A stretch of DNA of 10,784 nt, taken from assembly GCA_029776735.1 (NCBI GenBank), contig JAKOUL010000087.1:1-10784 (forward strand). Reading direction: 5' to 3'. A program made the translations under genes and the position numbers. The notes beneath the pieces are model-generated. The model was not told the origin of the DNA. It was given only the letters and a program-made list of their open reading frames with translations, and searched no databases. Position 1 is the stretch's first letter; every line of letters starts with the position of its first letter. Of the stretch, positions 1-5,369 are shown in pieces. This DNA is from Dictyoglomota bacterium (lineage in GTDB: Bacteria; Dictyoglomota; Dictyoglomia; Dictyoglomales; Dictyoglomaceae).

Positions 1-1
1 T

Positions 2-742
2 ACATACCTGTCCCAAGTTAATCAAGGACTTGCTCTTAAAACTGGTATTGAACATTGGAGAAACAATAAATTCCATACCTCTGGGGCTTTAATATGGCAG
101 TGGAATGATTGTTGTCCTGTAGTGAGTTGGAGTATTATTGATTATTATAAAGAATTAAAACCTGCTTATTATTTTGTGAAAAGGGCTTTTGGAGATATAA
201 AGGTAAATATTGAAGAAAGAGATGGAAAACTTTATATTTTCGGGGTAAATGATACGCTGAGACCTATAGAAGGAAAAATTGAAGCTATCTTCAGTACTTT
301 TAAAGGTCAAGGGAAAGGAAGAAAAGAGGTAGAAGTTGAAATTCCTGCAAATTCTTCTATAGTTCTTACTTCTATTCCTATGGGAGATGTGAATAAGTTT
401 GAGGAGTTCTTTTATGTAATTCTTTATGATAGAAAAGGTTTTATCGTTGATCGCAATGAACATTTCTTTGCTCCTTTTAAGCATTTGAATTTACCTAAAG
501 CTGAAATTCTCTACTCTTTAGAAGAACTTGATAAAGAAATATTCATGTTACACCTTGAAAGTGATTTCCTTGCCTTGTGGACTGCTTTGGAGTTAGATAA
601 TGCAGAATGGGAGGATAATTACTTCAATATTTATCCTAAGAGTAAATATAATGTAATATTTAAGGCACCTTATTCTCTAAAAGAGGTAAAAGAGAACATA
701 GAAGTTAATGGATTTAATTTAAAAAGAGCAAGAAAACTTTAA
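2..742 (+). CDS. Beta-mannosidase, glycoside hydrolase family 2 (3' part only)
   Basis: The gene enters the window already open; the frame starting at base 2 gives 246 residues and ends at TAA 740-742. Its first residues (YLSQVNQGLALKTGIEHWR, then GALIWQWND and SWSIIDYYKELKPAYYFVKRAF) match the end of the catalytic barrel of GH2 beta-mannosidases, followed by about 170 residues of beta-rich sequence typical of the C-terminal Ig-like domains. The family hydrolyses terminal beta-1,4-mannosyl residues from the non-reducing end of manno-oligosaccharides. The acid/base and nucleophile glutamates lie upstream of the window and cannot be checked. A GTG at 122 is an internal Val codon, not the start. 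One oddity is that the segment usually reading D-C-W-P reads D-C-C-P here. The gene converges on a GH130 mannoside phosphorylase gene, which fits a shared mannan pathway. No signal peptide can be assessed. Confidence 0.9.
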   Translation, partial: TYLSQVNQGLALKTGIEHWRNNKFHTSGALIWQWNDCCPVVSWSIIDYYKELKPAYYFVKRAFGDIKVNIEERDGKLYIFGVNDTLRPIEGKIEAIFSTFKGQGKGRKEVEVEIPANSSIVLTSIPMGDVNKFEEFFYVILYDRKGFIVDRNEHFFAPFKHLNLPKAEILYSLEELDKEIFMLHLESDFLALWTALELDNAEWEDNYFNIYPKSKYNVIFKAPYSLKEVKENIEVNGFNLKRARKL

Positions 743-793
743 TAAACCGTTAGAGTAAGCGGTCTTAATAGGCTTTTCTTATAGGATATTTAA

Positions 794-824
794 GGGAGGA
801 GCATATATGCCCCTCCTAATTTTT
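794..824 (+). terminator. Rho-independent terminator between convergent GH2 and GH130 genes
   Basis: The arms at 794-803 and 808-817 pair around a TATA loop: five Watson-Crick pairs (795-799 with 812-816), one A-C mismatch, then GCA/TGC, plus a G-T closing pair. A T run at 820-824 follows on the plus strand, so it best serves the GH2 gene. The T run overlaps the last codons of the opposing GH130 gene. On the minus strand only a weak T-rich stretch follows, so action in that direction is less certain. Confidence 0.75.
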
Positions 825-1824
825 ACACATATTTGATGCCGTCTTCTTTGAGAAAGTCAATGATTTCATCTATGTATGCAAAGGCAAGAGCAACTACAGT
901 GTCTGCTCCACCATAGTATATACTAAGTCTTCCTGTTTCCGCATCACATAAAGCTGCACATGGAAATGCTACATTAGGTACATCTCCTACACATTCATAA
1001 TATTCTTGAGGCGAGAGAAGATAAGCTCTAGATCTATATTTCACGATCCATGGTTTTTCTAAATCAAGGAGAGCTGCTCCAAAGCTATACACGTAGCCGT
1101 TACAAGAAAGAAGAACTCCATGATAGATAAGAAGCCATCCCTCGCTGGTCTCAATAGGAGTTGGACCTGCTCCAATTTTTAGAGACTGCCATCCTGAAAA
1201 TTGATATCCTGAAGACATCACATGTCTATGACATCCCCAGTGAATCATATCAGGACTTTCACTATAGAAAATGTCTCCAAAGGCAGTATGCCCTTGGTCA
1301 GAAGGTCTACTAAGCATAGCATACTTCCCATTGATCTTTTTAGGGAAGAGCACCCCATTTCTATTATATGGAAGGAAAGCATTCTCTATCTGATAAAATT
1401 CTTTGAAGTCAAATGTATATCCTACTCCTATAGTTGGTCCATGATATCCATTGCACCAAGTAACATAGTATCTATCATCAATAAATGTTACTCTGGGATC
1501 ATATTTATATTCATTTATTAGTGGATCTCTTGTTTTCTGAATAAAGTTTATGGGCTCTTCTTCAAGGACCCAATTTATTCCATCTTTGCTAAATCCTGCA
1601 TGCAGGTTCATGGCTCTTGTTCTGTCATCCACTCTAAAAACTCCAGCAAATTCTCCATTGAAGGTTACTACTGCACTGTTAAATATGCTATTGGATCTTT
1701 TTATATGGTTTCTCTTAATAATTGGATTTTTAGAATAGCGCCAGACTATCTCAGTACTACCCTTAGGGCGATCTTCCCACGGAAGATTAGGAATTTTTTC
1801 ACCAATAACTTGTATTTTTCCCAT
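823..1824 (-). CDS. Beta-1,4-mannoside phosphorylase, glycoside hydrolase family 130
   Basis: A complete 333-residue protein of normal length for GH130, a five-bladed beta-propeller family that phosphorolyses beta-1,4-mannosides to mannose 1-phosphate plus a shortened sugar. Visible motifs are IFNSAVV (47-53), VFRVDDR (62-68), YDPRV (108-112) with D109 the likely catalytic acid, NRNGVLFP (154-161), MLSRPSD (170-176), [11 protein letters not shown] (182-192), KIGAGPTPI (216-224) and YHG (234-236). R155, R173, K216 and H235 are the likely phosphate-binding set, which argues for a phosphorylase rather than a hydrolase. The pattern looks closest to the GH130_2 type, whose members act on manno-oligosaccharides and in some cases on Man-beta-1,4-GlcNAc; the exact substrate cannot be read here. 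No signal peptide, so cytoplasmic. The ATG is preceded by GGGAGG (1835-1840) at about 10 nt, and a promoter lies just upstream. Confidence 0.92.
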   Translation of the reverse strand: MGKIQVIGEKIPNLPWEDRPKGSTEIVWRYSKNPIIKRNHIKRSNSIFNSAVVTFNGEFAGVFRVDDRTRAMNLHAGFSKDGINWVLEEEPINFIQKTRDPLINEYKYDPRVTFIDDRYYVTWCNGYHGPTIGVGYTFDFKEFYQIENAFLPYNRNGVLFPKKINGKYAMLSRPSDQGHTAFGDIFYSESPDMIHWGCHRHVMSSGYQFSGWQSLKIGAGPTPIETSEGWLLIYHGVLLSCNGYVYSFGAALLDLEKPWIVKYRSRAYLLSPQEYYECVGDVPNVAFPCAALCDAETGRLSIYYGGADTVVALAFAYIDEIIDFLKEDGIKYV

Positions 1825-1852
1825 AATAAAGGTTCCTCCCTTTTTTGTTTTT

Positions 1853-1881
1853 ATCTTATCTTAAGGAGAGTTGTAAGTCAA
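1853..1881 (-). promoter_or_regulatory. Promoter for the GH130 gene
   Basis: On the minus strand TTGACT (1876-1881) and TAAGAT (1853-1858) are separated by exactly 17 nt, a good sigma-70-type match (5/6 and 4/6). The start of transcription would fall near 1846, about 20 nt before the ATG. An imperfect inverted repeat, TTGTA (1871-1875) and TACAA (1887-1891), straddles the -35 box and could be an operator, but its arms are only 5 bp. Confidence 0.65.
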
Positions 1882-1921
1882 CAAAATACAATGAAAATGG
1901 TAACAAGTCTAAGGATTTTTT

Positions 1922-1943
1922 GTCCCCCCGTCCCCCTCCCCGG
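1922..1943 (-). other. G-rich tract with three long G runs
   Basis: The minus strand carries G runs of 4 (1938-1941), 5 (1932-1936) and 6 (1924-1929) separated by 1-2 nt, in an otherwise AT-rich intergenic stretch between the tRNA and the GH130 promoter. It is flanked by the direct repeat AAGTCTAA (1905-1912 and 1954-1961). Function unknown: a G-quadruplex, a slippage-prone homopolymer region or a transcription pause are possible. Confidence 0.6.
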
Positions 1944-2010
1944 ATTTCTTTTAAAGTCTAAAGGCAAAAATAAGATTTAGGTTTATTTTAGGTTCTTAGA
2001 AAATTTCAGG

Positions 2011-2085
2011 TGGCTCCTCGGGCAGGATTCGAACCTGCAACCCGCCGGTTAACAGCCGGCCGCTCTACCGTTGAGCTACCGAGGA
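2011..2085 (-). tRNA. tRNA-Asn (anticodon GTT)
   Basis: Reading the minus strand from 2085, a full 75-nt cloverleaf can be drawn. The acceptor stem TCCTCGG pairs with CCGAGGA, the D stem is GCTC/GAGC with a short 7-nt loop, the anticodon stem is GCCGG/CCGGC around loop CTGTTAA (anticodon GTT), the variable loop has 5 nt, and the T stem is GCAGG/CCTGC with loop TTCGAAT. The discriminator is G and the 3' CCA is encoded in the gene. All stems pair perfectly, as expected for a thermophile. It stands alone, with its own promoter upstream. Confidence 0.97.
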
Positions 2086-2116
2086 ATGAGAGACTATAAA
2101 CTTACAATTGTGTAAA

Positions 2117-2145
2117 ATTATATATAAACTTTATTTAAAAATCAA
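2117..2145 (-). promoter_or_regulatory. Promoter for tRNA-Asn
   Basis: On the minus strand TTGATT (2140-2145) and a perfect TATAAT (2117-2122) are 17 nt apart. Transcription would start near 2110, about 25 nt before the tRNA. A small palindrome, TTACA-ATTG-TGTAA (2102-2115), covers the predicted start point; whether it is a regulatory site is not known. Confidence 0.75.
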
Positions 2146-2186
2146 GGGGTAACAAAAAAGAGGCTTATTTGTATTAAAATTTCCAT

Positions 2187-2215
2187 TTTTCTTTAAGCAT
2201 CTTATCAAGTATAAT
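2187..2215 (+). promoter_or_regulatory. Candidate promoter for the GH1 beta-glucosidase gene
   Basis: A perfect TATAAT at 2210-2215 lies 62 nt before the ATG. The -35 at the standard 17-nt spacing is a poor TTTTCT (2187-2192), which could mean dependence on an activator. It is back to back with the tRNA promoter in the 192-nt region 2086-2277, in which I see no other gene. Confidence 0.5.
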
Positions 2216-2277
2216 TTTGTTTAGTAATATAACAAAAGTGTGAAAAAAATAATAAAGTATGAAAAGGAGGAAAGTAT

Positions 2278-3618
2278 ATGGCAAAGCTTGTTTTTCCTAA
2301 AGATTTTTTATGGGGTACAGCTACAGCATCTTATCAGATAGAAGGAGCCGCTTATGAAGATGGTAAAGGAGAGAGTATATGGGATAGGTTTTCTCATACG
2401 CCTGGCACCATATATCAAAATCAAACAGGGGATGTAGCTTCTGATCATTACCACCATTGGGAAGAGGATGTAGAGTTAATGTCCTTTATGGGTCTTAAAA
2501 GTTATAGATTTTCTATTTCATGGCCAAGGATCTTTCCAGAAGGGAAAGGGTCTGTTAACCCTAAAGGAGTTGCTTTTTATGAAAATCTTGTAGAAGCACT
2601 GCTTTCAAAGGGAATAAAACCTGCTATTACGTTATATCACTGGGATCTACCTCAGGCTTTGGAGGATAAAGGAGGTTGGCTAAATAGGGATACATCTAAA
2701 TACTTTGCAGAGTATGCTAATTTTATGTTTGATAAATTTGGAGATAGGGTTCCCATCTGGATTACTTTGAATGAACCATGGGTAAATGCATTTATAGGAT
2801 ATGCTTTTGGAGCTCATGCTCCAGGGAAAAGAGATATGAAAGGGGCTTTTATTGCTTCTCATAATTTTCTTCTTGCCCATGGACTTGCAGTTCAATCTTA
2901 TAGGCAGAAGAATTATAAAGGAGAGATTGGAATTACTCTGAACTTTTCTCCTGTTTATCCTGCTACAGAAAAAGAAGAAGATCTAAAAGCAGCAAGGCTT
3001 CAAGATGCTTTTTCTAATAGACTGTTTTTGGATCCTATATTCTTCAGAAAATATCCTGAAGAACTCTGGAGAATTTTAGAAAGAAGCTACTGGAGTTTTA
3101 AACCTGAGCCTGAAGATTTTGATATTATTAGTAGACCAATAGATTTTATAGGGATAAATTACTATACAAGAACTATTGTACAGGCAGATCCAGAGAATAA
3201 AATATTTGGAATTAAAGAAATAAAAGGTCCTGGAGAATTTACAGATATGGATTGGGAGATATATCCAGATGGACTATATGATCTTTTAATACGACTGTAT
3301 AGAGATTATGAAGTACCTCTTTATATTACTGAAAATGGAGCTGCATTCAGTGATGTAGTAGAAGATGGGAAAATTAGAGATAAAAAGAGAATTGATTATT
3401 TAAGAGAACATTTTAAAAGAGCCTATTATGCCATAAGAGATGGCGTAGATCTTAGAGGTTATTTTATATGGACTCTTATGGATAATTTTGAATGGAGTAA
3501 TGGATTTAGTAAGAGATTTGGGCTAATATATGTAGATTATTCAGATCAAAAAAGGATTTTAAAAGATAGTGCATATTTCTATAAAGAAGTTATTGCAAAT
3601 AATGGTTTAGAAGAATAA
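2278..3618 (+). CDS. bglA: Beta-glucosidase, glycoside hydrolase family 1
   Basis: A complete 446-residue GH1 enzyme of standard length, a single (beta/alpha)8 barrel. FPKDFLWGTATASYQIEGA (6-24) is the N-terminal family signature with Q20 as a glycone-binding residue; YHWDLP (120-125) holds H121; TLNEP (163-167) carries the acid/base E166; YITENG (349-354) carries the nucleophile E352; and W399 with EWSNGF (405-410) completes the sugar-binding subsite. It would release glucose, and often galactose, from the non-reducing end of cello- and other beta-oligosaccharides by a retaining mechanism. There is no signal peptide, so it works in the cytoplasm on imported sugars. The ATG has a strong AGGAGG (2265-2270) 7 nt upstream. 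It is a single-gene unit ended by the hairpin at 3627-3689. The symbol is the generic one for this family; the preferred substrate cannot be read from sequence. Confidence 0.96.
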   Translation: MAKLVFPKDFLWGTATASYQIEGAAYEDGKGESIWDRFSHTPGTIYQNQTGDVASDHYHHWEEDVELMSFMGLKSYRFSISWPRIFPEGKGSVNPKGVAFYENLVEALLSKGIKPAITLYHWDLPQALEDKGGWLNRDTSKYFAEYANFMFDKFGDRVPIWITLNEPWVNAFIGYAFGAHAPGKRDMKGAFIASHNFLLAHGLAVQSYRQKNYKGEIGITLNFSPVYPATEKEEDLKAARLQDAFSNRLFLDPIFFRKYPEELWRILERSYWSFKPEPEDFDIISRPIDFIGINYYTRTIVQADPENKIFGIKEIKGPGEFTDMDWEIYPDGLYDLLIRLYRDYEVPLYITENGAAFSDVVEDGKIRDKKRIDYLREHFKRAYYAIRDGVDLRGYFIWTLMDNFEWSNGFSKRFGLIYVDYSDQKRILKDSAYFYKEVIANNGLEE

Positions 3619-3626
3619 TGACTTTG

Positions 3627-3689
3627 AAAAGTCCCTCCTTAATATTTTAGAAGAGACAAAGTTGTCTTGAATTGAAGGAGGGACTTTTT
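3627..3689. terminator. Strong bidirectional terminator overlapping the end of the radical SAM gene
   Basis: A perfect 14-bp stem (3627-3640 with 3675-3688) is extended by three more pairs across a one-base bulge, with an inner AGACA/TGTCT hairpin (3654-3658, 3663-3667) in the loop. The right arm ends in TTTTT (plus direction, for the GH1 gene) and the left arm in AAAA, read as TTTT on the minus strand. The stop codon of the opposing gene (3647-3649) falls in the loop, so the final 13 codons (365-377) of the radical SAM gene form the loop and one stem arm. Confidence 0.88.
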
Positions 3690-4780
3690 CCATTTATGAG
3701 GATAAAATCTTTACATCTTTCGGAGTTTATACCTAATTTTTTAAGATCTTTTAGATCTTTTATGCTATTTTCCTCTCTTACTTTTAAAATCTTCTTAGCA
3801 CTTTGAGGACCTATTCCAGGAATTCTCAGAAGTTCTAAGTAAGGCGCTTTATTTATCTCTATTGGGAAGAAATCAGGATGGTTTTTAGCCCATACCATTT
3901 TAGGGTCTTCATTTAAAGGAAGATTTCCATTTTCAAATACAAATTCTTCTATAGAAAAAGCGTATCTTCTTATTAAAAAGTCTGCTTGATATAGTCTAAC
4001 CTCTCTCCAAGTAGAAGTGGGAGAGAGATCTTCTAAAGGAGTTTTAGGGATTGGCTGGAAGGCACTAAAGTATGCCCTACCGAGCTGATACTCTTTATAA
4101 AGTTTAGAAGTTAAAGAAAGGATCTCTGTATCCTTTTCTTGAGAGGCTCCTACAACAAATTGAGTGGTTATTCCAGCTTTAGGTCTTATTCCTTTTTGAA
4201 GGAGTTTTTTTAAAACTTCCATCTTTTTAAATAAAAGGGAGAAATTTTTTTCAGGAGCTATTTTCTTTAGATATTCTTCTCCTGGGGCTTCAAGGTTTAT
4301 AGATACCCTATCGGCATATTTTATTGCAGTTTCTATATAATCTTCTGATGATTCTGGAAGGATTTTTAAATGTATATAACCTTTAAAGTTATACCTTTCC
4401 CTTAATATCTCTGCAACTTTTAGCATCTCTTCCATGGTATTTTTAGGAGATTTTGTTACTGCAGAGCTCAAGAATAATCCATCTACAAGATTTTTCCTTT
4501 TAAGTTCTAAAAAGAGTTTTACTAATTCATCAGCGCTAAAACTTATCCTTTGGAAAGGACGATTAGCTCTATTGGCACAGTAGTAGCAGTTATGAATACA
4601 ATCATTAGAGAGTAGTATTTTTAAAAGTCTCACGGTTTTTCCATTGGGAAGAGTTGTAGGATAAATCCATCCCTTTAATGTGGGAGTTCTTTTTACTGCT
4701 TCAGGAGAACATAAGAAGGACCCACATAGATCAAATTTTGCAGACTCTGCAAGAATCTCTAACTTATCACTTACGTACAA
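3647..4780 (-). CDS. Radical SAM protein with C-terminal helix-hairpin-helix domain (putative DNA modification/repair)
   Basis: A 377-residue protein. The cluster motif C-x3-C-x2-C (C61, C65, C68; CIHNCYYC) binds a 4Fe-4S cluster that cleaves S-adenosylmethionine. The barrel follows, with GLFLSSAV (101-108), GYIHLKILP (134-142) and RVSINLEAPG (158-167). A helix-hairpin-helix at about 313-333 (LELLRIPGIGPQSAKKIL) suggests DNA or nucleic-acid binding. The layout fits the radical SAM family annotated as putative DNA modification/repair proteins, often found beside a uracil-DNA-glycosylase-like gene; no such partner is in this window. The reaction is unknown. Two extra N-terminal cysteines (C19, C24) might bind a second metal site, which is inference. 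The start is TTG at 4780: an in-frame stop lies 15-18 nt upstream, the site GAGAGGGG (4786-4793) is 5 nt away, and the next Met is residue 116. It has its own promoter. Confidence 0.85.
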   Translation of the reverse strand: MYVSDKLEILAESAKFDLCGSFLCSPEAVKRTPTLKGWIYPTTLPNGKTVRLLKILLSNDCIHNCYYCANRANRPFQRISFSADELVKLFLELKRKNLVDGLFLSSAVTKSPKNTMEEMLKVAEILRERYNFKGYIHLKILPESSEDYIETAIKYADRVSINLEAPGEEYLKKIAPEKNFSLLFKKMEVLKKLLQKGIRPKAGITTQFVVGASQEKDTEILSLTSKLYKEYQLGRAYFSAFQPIPKTPLEDLSPTSTWREVRLYQADFLIRRYAFSIEEFVFENGNLPLNEDPKMVWAKNHPDFFPIEINKAPYLELLRIPGIGPQSAKKILKVREENSIKDLKDLKKLGINSERCKDFILINGKSPSFNSRQLCLF

Positions 4781-4811
4781 GCTTTCCCCTCTCGTTTAAG
4801 TTCTGTTTAAT

Positions 4812-4840
4812 ATTATATCACTATGAGTCCTTCTTGAAAA
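4812..4840 (-). promoter_or_regulatory. Promoter for the radical SAM gene
   Basis: On the minus strand TTTTCA (4835-4840, 4/6) and a perfect TATAAT (4812-4817) are 17 nt apart. The transcript would start near 4805, about 25 nt before the TTG start codon. It lies just downstream of the small basic ORF. Confidence 0.65.
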
Positions 4841-4849
4841 GCAAAAATT

Positions 4850-4957
4850 TTAGATTTTCTTTGATTCTTTAATCTGTAGCTTGATACGCTCTTTTTTTCT
4901 CTTTTCTCTCGCCTTTTTTCTTTTCCTTTTTTGGATTGCTTTCCACTGTTTTCCCAT
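4850..4957 (-). CDS. Small, extremely basic 35-residue protein (hypothetical)
   Basis: An ATG at 4955-4957 opens 35 codons ending in TAA 4850-4852. The protein begins MGKQWKAIQKRKRKK and ends LQIKESKKI. It has 13 Lys and 5 Arg against 3 Glu, a net charge near +15, no Cys or Pro, and a single Trp (W5); the pattern suggests one long helix. The start has a good Shine-Dalgarno, GAGGTG (4963-4968), 5 nt upstream, and a TATAAT lies at 4999-5004, so initiation and transcription signals are both in place. It fills most of the gap between the DivIC-like gene and the radical SAM gene. By composition alone it resembles tiny ribosome-associated or RNA-binding proteins; I do not recognise a family and make no homology claim. 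The alternative is a chance frame in A-rich sequence, but the ribosome site argues against that. Confidence 0.68.
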   Translation of the reverse strand: MGKQWKAIQKRKRKKAREKRKKERIKLQIKESKKI

Positions 4958-4998
4958 TTTTCCACCTCTTTACTACCTATTTTTGTTTGATAGGAAAT

Positions 4999-5004
4999 AT
5001 TATA
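4999..5004 (-). promoter_or_regulatory. Candidate -10 box for the small basic ORF
   Basis: A perfect TATAAT on the minus strand lies 42 nt upstream of the small ORF's ATG and just past the DivIC-like stop codon. No convincing -35 is seen at 16-18 nt; that position falls in the T/A-rich last codons of the DivIC-like gene. The leader would start near 4992. Confidence 0.45.
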
Positions 5005-5012
5005 TCAAAGAC

Positions 5013-5369
5013 CTATTTTTTAAAAAGATTTATAACCTTTTTAATTAAATCATCTTTGTTTTTTCCTTTTTCCTCAATTATTAAAAGTGGTTCTTCCCCT
5101 GGTCTTACCATAAAAAGTTTTTCTCTGGCAAGTTTCTCAATGATGTAGGGGTCATCCATATTATAGGCGATCTCTCTTAATGCCTTTACATCTTTTTGGA
5201 GAGCTTGTTCTCTTTTTATTAGTGCTTCTACTTTTTTTGAGTATTCTATGTAATCTCTTACTCCATGATATATAGAAGGGCTGAGGTATAGTATAAAAAG
5301 TATAAAGACTAAAAGGAAGAGATTTTTATTTTTCTTCTTTCCCTTTTTAGATTGTTCTTGCCACTCCAC
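5013..5369 (-). CDS. Septum formation initiator (DivIC/FtsB-like cell division protein)
   Basis: A 118-residue bitopic membrane protein. A short Lys-rich cytoplasmic tail (1-16) precedes one transmembrane helix (about 17-34, LFLLVFILFILYLSPSIY), a coiled-coil segment (about 40-70), and the family's ending, DPYIIEKLAREKLFMVRPGE (73-92). This order matches the DivIC/FtsB family, whose members form a complex with FtsL and FtsQ/DivIB at the division site. Whether to call it DivIC, FtsB or FtsL-like cannot be settled without its partners. The start is GTG at 5369: GAGGAG (5379-5384) is 9 nt upstream and there is no nearby ATG. The first 23 nt overlap the end of the pyruvate kinase gene, so translation is probably coupled. 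No separate promoter is evident. Confidence 0.85.
   Translation of the reverse strand: MEWQEQSKKGKKKNKNLFLLVFILFILYLSPSIYHGVRDYIEYSKKVEALIKREQALQKDVKALREIAYNMDDPYIIEKLAREKLFMVRPGEEPLLIIEEKGKNKDDLIKKVINLFKK

Noticed and set aside
122..742. GTG at 122 as the start of a separate 206-residue protein
   Set aside because: The same frame is open to the window edge and the residues before 122 belong to the GH2 barrel, so the GTG is an internal codon.
746..763. Small ACCG/CGGT hairpin right after the GH2 stop as a terminator
   Set aside because: Only four firm pairs and no proper T run; the hairpin at 794-824 is much better.
1222..1521. 99-codon plus-strand open frame opposite the GH130 gene
   Set aside because: Fully inside the GH130 gene, without a ribosome site or motif.
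1600..1980. Open frame on the plus strand antisense to the GH130 gene
   Set aside because: It lies almost wholly over the well-supported GH130 gene and its promoter, and has no ribosome site and no recognisable motif.
1971..2000. TAAGA/TCTTA pairing downstream of tRNA-Asn as its terminator
   Set aside because: A five-pair AT stem with a long loop is too weak to call.
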